This document shows, piece by piece, positions 58,488 to 64,000 of a stretch of DNA of 64,000 nt. The stretch's first letter is position 1. Every line of letters starts with the position of its first letter. The notes under the pieces are model-generated. The model worked only from the letters and a program-made list of their open reading frames with translations, searched no databases and was not told the origin of the DNA. The translations under genes and the position numbers were made by a program. Source of the stretch: Tistlia consotensis USBA 355 (GTDB lineage: Bacteria > Pseudomonadota > Alphaproteobacteria > Kiloniellales > DSM-21159); the NCBI RefSeq assembly GCF_900177295.1, contig NZ_FWZX01000033.1:1-64000 (forward strand), given 5' to 3'.

Positions 58488-58920
58488 TCAATCCCCCGAT
58501 CTCGTGTCGTGGCCCCTGGCGCGCCCGTCCCGAGAAAGGTGCGCCGCGATGGTCGGCTCTGCTCCGGGCCAGTGTGTCGCCCGGCCCTTGCTGCTTGGTT
58601 AACAGAATCACCGGCCAAGTCAATCGGCCCGTGCACGAACGACCTGTGACAACGGTCGACGAGATCTCAGCCCAGGTCATGCACTTAGAGGCTGAGGCTC
58701 AGAGAATAAATCAAATAGAACCGGGGTTTGGCCGGCCTTTTCCGTCCTGCGGGTAGGGCTTTTCCCGCCCAGACCTCCGATTTCGGGACAGTTCGCCGCA
58801 GGCCGGGCTGCCCGCCCGGCGGTCCGTCCGCCGCCGCAGCGGACACGGCCGGCCTCTCGCACGAAGGGCCGGGGCACGGGCCCCGGCCCTCTCGGCGACC
58901 GGTCTTTCCGGTGGCGGCGG
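58488..58920 (-). other. 433-base intergenic region between the L,D-transpeptidase and DUF882 genes
   Basis: No convincing gene. Towards the transpeptidase it holds GC-rich hairpins. In its middle is an AT-rich stretch (gagaataaatcaaatagaa near 58700). On the minus strand TTGACT (58623-58618) with a weak downstream box TTAACC is a possible DUF882 promoter, with about 110 bases of leader to the ATG. Confidence 0.4.
58865..58890 (-). terminator. 11-bp GC hairpin after the L,D-transpeptidase gene
   Basis: agggccggggc and gccccggccct form a perfect 11-bp stem with loop acgg. No T-run follows on either strand, so Rho-assisted termination or RNA stabilisation is more likely than intrinsic termination. 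A weaker accgg/ccggt hairpin lies between it and the gene end. Confidence 0.5.
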
Positions 58921-60588
58921 TCAGCTGCGCCGGGGCGCGCCCTGCGGCTCCTCGGCGAGCAGCAGCCGGTTCCGGCGCAGCTGCTCGATCATGTCGGCGT
59001 CCCGGCCGTAAACGTCGTCGTAGAAGTGCGCGACGCCTTCGCCGTCGACCCAGGCGGTGAAATAGGTCACGTGGACCGGCCAGGTCCGGGCCAGCGGGAT
59101 TCGCGTCCTCTCGCCCCCGGCATAGACCTGCTCCAGGCGCGCCATGTCCCAGCCCGGCACCTCCTTCAGGATCAGCGCGGCCAGGTCGTCGGGCCGCGCG
59201 AGCCGCACGCAACCCGAGCTCAGCGCCCGCCGTGCCCGGCTGAACAGCTCGTGGTGCGGGGTGTCGTGGAGATAGACCGAATAGCGGTTCGGCAGCATGA
59301 ACTTGATGCGGCCGAGCGCGTTGTACGGCCCCGGCGCCTGGACCAGGCGGTACGGCAGGCTGTGGGTGTTGGCGCGCACCTGGCTCCAGTCGACCAGGTA
59401 GGGGTCGACCGGCGTCGCGTTCGGCGACCAGCTGACATAGAGCGTGATGTTCTGCTGGGCCAGGTAGCCGGGATCCCGGCGCAGCTTCGGCAGGTAGTCC
59501 TTGGCGAAGATCGTCGGCGGCACGGTCCAGGTCGGGTTGACCTCCAGGTAGCGCATCTCGGCCGAGAACATCGGCGTCGGCCGCGACGGCAGGCCGTTCA
59601 CCACCGGCATGCGCAGCACCACCCGGCCGTCCTCGACGGCGCGCATCTCGAAGGCCGCTGTGTTGACCAGGATGTAGCGCTCCCCGAGATCGTGGGGCAG
59701 CCAGCGCCAGCGCTCCATGTTCGCCTCGACGACGCCGATCAGCTCCCCGACCGGGCGGTCGAGCGCCGCCAGGGTGTTCGGCCCGACCCGGCCGTCGACC
59801 GCCAGTCCGTTGCGCTGCTGGAAATGCCGCACCGCGGCCTCGAGCGACGGATCGAAGAGCGCGGGCTCCGCGACCTCGGTCTCGGCGCCGTCGGTCGCCG
59901 CCAGGCGGGCGCGCAGCGCGGCGACCCTGGGGCCGCTCATCCCGGGATCGAGCGTGTCGCCGGCCGGGATGCGCGGCCAGCCGCCCGCGGCGGCGCGCTC
60001 GCGCAGCGCGGCCAGCGTCGCCCGCAGCCGGCGGTACTGCGCGTTCGCCGGCGCCAGGGCCTGGAGCGCGGCGGCCACGTCCTCGGCGGCCGCAAGGCCG
60101 CGCACCGTCGCGACCGCGTCGAGCGGGGGCGCGTCGCCGTCCAGACCCTCGCCCTGGCCGCGCAGCGCCGGCCGGCCGCCGGCGAGATCGCGCACGTAGT
60201 CGAGCAGGCCGGCGCTGAGCAGAACGTCGAGGTCCTGCCAGCGAGCCGCGGCCCGGGCGCTGTCGATCTCGGCGCTGTAGTAGCTCAGAGGATCCAGGCC
60301 CTCGGCGTCGGCCGACTCAAGGGCTGTGAGCGCCGCCTCGCCGCGGACGCTGAGGCCGTCGCCGGCGGCATCGAGCCAGATCGGCTGGAAGCCGCGCGAG
60401 CGGTAGAGACGCTCGAGCCGTGATTCGGCGAGCAGATGCCGGTCGAGATCGCTCGGCGCCGCGGCCGCCGGCGGTGCCTGCAGCTCGCCCGGGGTCAGCG
60501 CGACCGCGTCGCGCAGCTGCAGGCCGGTCGCCAGGCAGCAGGCGGCGGCAACCAGTCCGATCGAATGCAGGGAAGCTTGCTTCAACAT
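58921..60588 (-). CDS. L,D-transpeptidase, YcbB/LdtD-like
   Basis: A 555-residue periplasmic enzyme from the ATG at 60588 (gaggtg ahead); a TTG at 60606 is an alternative. After a signal (SIGLVAAACCLATGLQLRDAVA) there is a scaffold domain, a PG_binding_1 domain (EAAVRHFQQRNGLAVDGRVGPNTLAALDRPVGELIGVVEANMERWRWLP) and the YkuD catalytic domain. Its active site is IYLHD..PHHELFSRARRALSSGCVRLARPDDLA, with the catalytic Cys in SSGCVRL (the motif reads SVYLHDTPHHELF before it). It makes 3-3 cross-links. The DUF882 endopeptidase downstream is its likely working partner. Confidence 0.93.
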   Translation of the reverse strand: MLKQASLHSIGLVAAACCLATGLQLRDAVALTPGELQAPPAAAAPSDLDRHLLAESRLERLYRSRGFQPIWLDAAGDGLSVRGEAALTALESADAEGLDPLSYYSAEIDSARAAARWQDLDVLLSAGLLDYVRDLAGGRPALRGQGEGLDGDAPPLDAVATVRGLAAAEDVAAALQALAPANAQYRRLRATLAALRERAAAGGWPRIPAGDTLDPGMSGPRVAALRARLAATDGAETEVAEPALFDPSLEAAVRHFQQRNGLAVDGRVGPNTLAALDRPVGELIGVVEANMERWRWLPHDLGERYILVNTAAFEMRAVEDGRVVLRMPVVNGLPSRPTPMFSAEMRYLEVNPTWTVPPTIFAKDYLPKLRRDPGYLAQQNITLYVSWSPNATPVDPYLVDWSQVRANTHSLPYRLVQAPGPYNALGRIKFMLPNRYSVYLHDTPHHELFSRARRALSSGCVRLARPDDLAALILKEVPGWDMARLEQVYAGGERTRIPLARTWPVHVTYFTAWVDGEGVAHFYDDVYGRDADMIEQLRRNRLLLAEEPQGAPRRS

Positions 60589-60750
60589 CGAGGACACCTC
60601 GTTCAAACCCGACCCGCCCGCTGCGGCGAGCCACGGGACGTAGCCCGTCCGCGCGGCCTTTGCACCGGGCCTTTGCGCCCTTTACAAACGGCTCGAGGCC
60701 GAATCCGATCCCCTTCCTGTGAAATTGGATGGCCCGGGAGAGAAGCAAGC

Positions 60751-60957
60751 ATGAACGAAGACGCCTTCAACATGTCGCTGCGCAAGTTCCTGAAGCAGGT
60801 CGGCGTGACCTCCCAGCGCGAGATCGAGACGGCCGTGCGCAATGGCCTGGAGAGCGGCGCGCTGGCCGGCCGCAAGTCGGTCAAGGCTCGGATGACCCTG
60901 ACCCTCGAGGGGCTCGATCTGGAGCACGTCGTCGAAAGCGGCATCGAGCTCGAGTAG
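60751..60957 (+). CDS. DUF6494 family small protein
   Basis: A 68-residue protein: MNEDAFNMSLRKFLKQVG, then a short helix-rich body and the end VESGIELE. ggagagaag is found a few bases before the ATG. It matches my memory of a small family called DUF6494 of unknown function, which is common in proteobacteria. It has two predicted helices and a beta-hairpin (MTLTLEGLDLEHVVESGIELE). Its immediate partner is divergent from the L,D-transpeptidase. Confidence 0.8.
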   Translation: MNEDAFNMSLRKFLKQVGVTSQREIETAVRNGLESGALAGRKSVKARMTLTLEGLDLEHVVESGIELE

Positions 60958-61008
60958 CCCGGAAGCGCGCCGCCGCCCTCGCGCCGACCGCGGGGCCGTG
61001 GCGAAAGC

Positions 61009-62118
61009 TCAGTCGGACGAGCCCGGATAGGCGGCCGGCAGGGGCAGGCCCTTGTCGGCCATGACCTTGCGCAGCCGGTCCGGATAATCGGTGACGATGC
61101 CGTCGGCGCCGTCGTCGATCAGCCGGCCCATGTCGACCGGATCGTCGACGGTCCAGACGACGACCCTGAGGCCGAGGTCGTGGGCCGTGGCGATGTCGCC
61201 CTCGCGCAGGTCGCGGTAGTAGGGCGACCAGACCGCGCCGCCGGCCGCCTTGACCAATGCCGGCACCTTGCCGGGATAGTCGTCGGCATCGAGCCCGGCG
61301 AGCCAGGCCGACAGGCCGGGACGGCCGCGCTGCAGGTTGTCGAGCCAGGAGCGCTCGGCCGTCAGGTGCACGGTCGGCAGGCCGGGCGCCAGCTCGTGCA
61401 CGACGGCGAGGCTGCGCCAGTCGAAGGACTGGATGTTCGCGCGGTCCTGGACGCCGGCCTTCCGGATCGCGTCGACGACGGCGGTCGCGATGACCCTGGG
61501 CGGCGCCGAGGCCTCGGGGTCGTCGGGCGCCAGCTTGGTCTCGATCGAATAGCGGACGTGGCCGCCGCTGCGCGCCTCGCCCAGCGCCAGCACCGCGGCG
61601 AGGGTCGGCACCGGCACGTGGTCGAGGCAGGGCTGGTCGGGGAAGTGCTTGGCGGTCTTGCCGCCGGGCTTCGCGCAGCCAAGGTCGTAGCGCTGCAGCT
61701 GGGCCAGGGTCAGCGAGAGGATCGGCGGCCCCTCGCCGGTCAGCCACTGGCCGTCCGGGCCGCGGGCATGGTCGGGCGGCAGCCGCCGGTCGTGGATCAC
61801 CACCGGCACGCCGTCGGCGGTCATGTTGACGTCGAGCTCCAGCGTGGTGACGCCGATCGCCAGCGCCTTCTCGAAGGCCGGCAGCGTGTTCTCCGGCATC
61901 AGGCCGCACGTCCCGCGGTGGCCGAGCAGCTCGAAGCCGATCTTGTCGCCGGCCAGGGCGGTCGGCGTGAAGGAGCGGGCGTCGAACGAGACGTACAGGC
62001 CCGCGCCGAGCAGCAGCAGCGTCGCGAGGAGCGCGCCGAGCGAGTTCGCGGAGAGGCGGCCGAGGGCCCGCGGGTTGGCGAGCTCGTGCGGCGATTCCGG
62101 CCGGTCCGGCTGGGTCAT
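61009..62118 (-). CDS. membrane-anchored glycerophosphodiester phosphodiesterase
   Basis: A 369-residue protein with one N-terminal membrane segment (SLGALLATLLLLGAGLYVSF, residues 25-45). The GDPD domain has LLGHRGTCGLMPENTLPAFEKAL, LELDVNMTADGVPVVIHDRRLPP, the metal/catalytic Glu in RYSIETKLAPDD and the end WTVDDPVDMGRLIDDGADGIVTDYPDRL. The insert around GCAKPGGKTAKHFPDQPCLDHVPVPTL marks the periplasmic GlpQ-like type. The ATG at 62118 is chosen; GTG at 62154 would add 12 residues. The substrate is probably glycerophosphodiesters from lipid turnover. Confidence 0.9.
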   Translation of the reverse strand: MTQPDRPESPHELANPRALGRLSANSLGALLATLLLLGAGLYVSFDARSFTPTALAGDKIGFELLGHRGTCGLMPENTLPAFEKALAIGVTTLELDVNMTADGVPVVIHDRRLPPDHARGPDGQWLTGEGPPILSLTLAQLQRYDLGCAKPGGKTAKHFPDQPCLDHVPVPTLAAVLALGEARSGGHVRYSIETKLAPDDPEASAPPRVIATAVVDAIRKAGVQDRANIQSFDWRSLAVVHELAPGLPTVHLTAERSWLDNLQRGRPGLSAWLAGLDADDYPGKVPALVKAAGGAVWSPYYRDLREGDIATAHDLGLRVVVWTVDDPVDMGRLIDDGADGIVTDYPDRLRKVMADKGLPLPAAYPGSSD

Positions 62119-62175
62119 GGTGGCGAGGCTAGCACCGCCAACGGGGAATGGCACCCGCGGCGGCGGGCTCGGGCG

Positions 62176-62802
62176 TCAGGCGATGCCCAATCGGGTCATC
62201 CAGTCGGCGGTGGCGCGCGCCGCCGGGTCCGGCTCGGCGGCGAGGCCCGCGGCGACGCCGGCCCGGTCGGCGGCGGCACGGTTCTGCGACAGCTTGGCCT
62301 TGGCCTCGACCCGCTCGGTCGCGATGGCGAAGCCGAGCACGTTGCCGCGCATCTTCGCCAGGAAGGCCGGGTCCTGGCCGGCCGTCGACCAGGGCTCGGC
62401 CCGGCCGGCCTCGTAGGTCGCGGTCAGCGCGTCGAGCAGGCCGGCGGTCTCGGCGTCGCCGAGCAGCGCGACCGGGCCCGAGACCTGGACCGAGAGGTAG
62501 TTCCAGGTCGGCACCGCCGGCCCCGGCCGGTAGAGGCTCGGCGAGACGTAGGCGTGCGGCCCGGAGAACACGACCAGGGCGCGGCCGCCGCTCCCGGCGA
62601 GGCGGCGCAGGCTGGCGCTCTGCGGATTGGCCGCGGCGAGATGGCCGAGCAGGCGGCCCTCGTCCGGCCGGTGCAGCAGCGGCAGATGGCTGGCCTCCGG
62701 GCCCTCGGGCCCGGCGGTCACCAGCAGCGCGAAGGAGTGCGCGGCGATCAGCTCGGCGATCGCCTCCGGGGCATCGAGGCGGAAGACGGGCGGCAGGAAC
62801 AT
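62176..62802 (-). CDS. FMN-binding PaiB-like protein
   Basis: A 208-residue protein of the PaiB/FMN-binding split-barrel family. Visible marks are MFLPPVFRLDAPEAIAELIAAHSFALLVTAGPEGPEASHLPLL, LLGHLAAANPQ, GRALVVFSGPHAYVSPSLY and PTWNYLSVQVSGPVALL, with the C-terminal LSQNRAAADRAGVAAGL. These match family members described as negative transcriptional regulators in Bacillus, but a direct DNA-binding domain is not seen. A heme- or flavin-related enzyme role is equally possible. It diverges from the TIG membrane protein. Confidence 0.9.
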   Translation of the reverse strand: MFLPPVFRLDAPEAIAELIAAHSFALLVTAGPEGPEASHLPLLHRPDEGRLLGHLAAANPQSASLRRLAGSGGRALVVFSGPHAYVSPSLYRPGPAVPTWNYLSVQVSGPVALLGDAETAGLLDALTATYEAGRAEPWSTAGQDPAFLAKMRGNVLGFAIATERVEAKAKLSQNRAAADRAGVAAGLAAEPDPAARATADWMTRLGIA

Positions 62803-62920
62803 GGTCGGGACCCTCCGGCGGAACGAGGACCGAGACTAGCGGGAAAGCGGCCTCAGGAAAGGTCCGCTTTCATGGCAGCCGAAGGGTCCACCACCGGCGC
62901 CCGCCGCTTGCGACCGACGA

Positions 62921-62949
62921 TTGTATTCACAGGGATCCGAGCCTATCGT
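62921..62949 (+). promoter_or_regulatory. predicted promoter of the TIG membrane protein gene
   Basis: TTGTAT (62921-62926) and TATCGT (62944-62949) are 17 bases apart, 33 bases before the ATG at 62983. Confidence 0.4.
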
Positions 62950-62982
62950 CATTCTCGGACGGGGTTTGCGAGGGGCAGAGCC

Positions 62983-63867
62983 ATGGCCGATCAGAGCGTT
63001 CAGGGCGCACCGGGCAGCGTCGAGCAGAGCGGCAACGGACCGGCCCCGGCGGGCGGCCGCGAGTCCGGCAGCCCACCGGCGGGAACCCTGCTGGTCGTGG
63101 CGCTGACCGTCTACCTCTTCGCCGTCACCGCCGGCGCGCTCTGGCTGCTGCTGGTGAAGTCGCCGGTCCCGGCGCTGCTCGGCCAGACCGGCAATGAGGC
63201 GCCGGTGTCGACCGACTGGCAGATGCTGCACCTGGTCATCGCGATGGGCGCGCTGGGCAGCGTGATCCACGCCGCGACCTCGCTGGCCGACTATGTCGGC
63301 AACCGCGGCCTGGTGCGCAGCTGGGCCCTGTGGTTCGTCATGCGGCCGCTGACCGGCGTGCTGCTGGCGGTCGTCTTCTTCTTCCTGCTGCGGATGGGCG
63401 TGGTCCAGCCGAGCGCGAACGCCGGCGCCAGCGCCCTCAACCCGATCGCGATCGGCGCCCTCTCGGGCCTGGTCGGCATGTTCTCGAAGCAGGCCATCGA
63501 CAAGCTGGCCGAGGTCTTCGACACGCTGTTCCAGGGCCGGCACGACGAGGACCGCAAGGACAAGCTGCCGAAGAGCGAGGGTCAGGCCGGTTCGACGAAG
63601 CCGGCGACGATCGCCTCGGCGCTACCGGCGACCCTGGCCAAGGGCCAGCAGGATCCCGTGCTGACCCTGACCGGCCAGGGCTTCGGCGCGACGCCGCAGG
63701 CGACGGTCAACGGGAGCCCGCGGGGCAGCAGCCTGAACGGCGACGGCAGCCTGAAGGTCACGCTGACCGCCCAGGATGTCGCCGCGGCCGGCAGCCTGCA
63801 GGTCGCGGTGCTGCCCGGCGGCAATGCCGCGCTCGCCAGCCCGCCCGTCACCGTGACCGTGCAGTAG
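62983..63867 (+). CDS. membrane protein with C-terminal IPT/TIG-like domain
   Basis: A 294-residue protein from an ATG with aggggc ahead. The first 33 residues are Gly/Ser/Pro-rich. Three membrane segments follow: LLVVALTVYLFAVTAGALWLLLV, WQMLHLVIAMGALGSVIHAATSLADYVG and WALWFVMRPLTGVLLAVVFFFLLRMG, then a further hydrophobic stretch (NPIAIGALSGLVGMFSKQAIDKLAEVFDTLF). The last 80 residues (ATIASALPATLAKGQQDPVLTLTGQGFGATPQATVNGSPRG, ending LASPPVTVTVQ) are an IPT/TIG Ig-like beta domain. The domain mix is uncommon; I do not know a function. It may sense or transmit at the membrane. Confidence 0.75.
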   Translation: MADQSVQGAPGSVEQSGNGPAPAGGRESGSPPAGTLLVVALTVYLFAVTAGALWLLLVKSPVPALLGQTGNEAPVSTDWQMLHLVIAMGALGSVIHAATSLADYVGNRGLVRSWALWFVMRPLTGVLLAVVFFFLLRMGVVQPSANAGASALNPIAIGALSGLVGMFSKQAIDKLAEVFDTLFQGRHDEDRKDKLPKSEGQAGSTKPATIASALPATLAKGQQDPVLTLTGQGFGATPQATVNGSPRGSSLNGDGSLKVTLTAQDVAAAGSLQVAVLPGGNAALASPPVTVTVQ

Positions 63868-63882
63868 AAGCTCCCGCGGGCC

Positions 63883-64000
63883 TCAGCGCAGCCGCAGCCG
63901 CTCCAGCACCGTCGCCAGTTCCGGCTCGGCCGGCGGCAGGTCCAGCTCGGCGCGCAGCCGCCAGGGCAGGCGGGCGAGCAGGCCGCGCCCGCCCTGCTCC
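63883..64000 (-). CDS. C-terminal end of an unidentified protein (partial)
   Basis: On the minus strand the frame ending at TGA (63885-63883) stays open to the window edge and encodes 38 residues, including GLLARLPWRLRAELDLPPAEPELATVLERLRLR. It looks like a real C-terminus because of its even GC3 pattern and the 15-base gap to the TIG gene stop. The family cannot be named from so little. Confidence 0.4.
   Translation of the reverse strand, partial: EQGGRGLLARLPWRLRAELDLPPAEPELATVLERLRLR

Noticed and set aside
58574-58756. Plus-strand 60-codon ORF between DUF882 and the transpeptidase
   Set aside because: No ribosome-binding site, mixed composition and no recognisable features; it crosses the predicted minus-strand promoter.
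61180-63867. 895-codon plus-strand frame ending in the TIG protein
   Set aside because: The first 601 codons are antisense to the GDPD and PaiB-like genes; the real gene starts at the ATG at 62983.

Overview
The window is about 64 kb of very GC-rich chromosome from an alphaproteobacterium, most like a Rhodospirillales/Kiloniellales-type lineage. The evidence is the gene order tsaB-rimI-mucR-fur-(olsBA)-miaB-phoH-ybeY-corC-lnt-HTH-metK-trmB-rimP-nusA-ylxR-infB-rbfA-truB-rpsO-pnp, the irr/fabA-fabB-fabI block, MucR/Ros and Irr regulators, and DUF882 plus L,D-transpeptidase genes. Nearly all of it is housekeeping chromosome. Only an insertion-sequence remnant at the left edge and one low-GC gene at 8237-8905 look acquired.

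Layout. 1-1140: tail of an IS1182-type transposase and a ferritin-like lipoprotein. 1206-11692: mutS, a lipoprotein, glnD, the low-GC ORFan, murJ and trpS. 11852-17931: TSUP permease with a TIGR02186 protein, a UspA protein, an Nfu-type Fe-S carrier, a Bax-like glucosaminidase, a RutE-like nitroreductase, tsaB and rimI. 18156-26484: MucR, Fur, ornithine-lipid synthesis (olsB, olsA), miaB, phoH, ybeY, corC-like, lnt. 26665-38994: HTH regulator, metK, trmB and the transcription/translation operon rimP to pnp. 39067-43493: a glycerophosphodiesterase, a tiny basic ORF with its own promoter and terminator, fabI-fabB-fabA on the minus strand and irr diverging from them. 43692-46360: rubrerythrin, an HdrD/GlpC-like Fe-S oxidoreductase and DUF3501, with a perfect Irr (ICE) box in front. 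46474-53329: Nudix hydrolase, an unrecognised gene, MAPEG, rsmB-rpe-heparinase, TPR/peptidoglycan-binding protein. 53388-64000: ftsY-mtaB, Rieske oxygenase, dapF, DUF882, L,D-transpeptidase, DUF6494, a second GDPD, PaiB-like protein, a membrane IPT/TIG protein and the end of an unidentified gene.

Functional themes. Four-base start/stop overlaps (tsaB-rimI, olsB-olsA, ybeY-corC-lnt, metK-trmB, nusA-ylxR-infB, ftsY-mtaB) show tight translational coupling. Several essential genes start with GTG or TTG. Iron and peroxide control recurs: Fur, Irr, the rubrerythrin operon, the Nfu protein and the ferritin-like lipoprotein. Envelope biogenesis is the other theme: murJ, Bax-like, olsBA, lnt, L,D-transpeptidase, DUF882 and dapF.

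The most unusual observations are a compact transcription unit for a 32-residue, 47% Lys/Arg protein (39816-40033), the Irr box in front of the rubrerythrin/Fe-S oxidoreductase/DUF3501 operon, a DapF whose second catalytic cysteine is serine, and the AT-rich gene inserted between glnD and murJ. No tRNA, rRNA or CRISPR was seen. All functional calls come from reading translated sequences; no database search was run.
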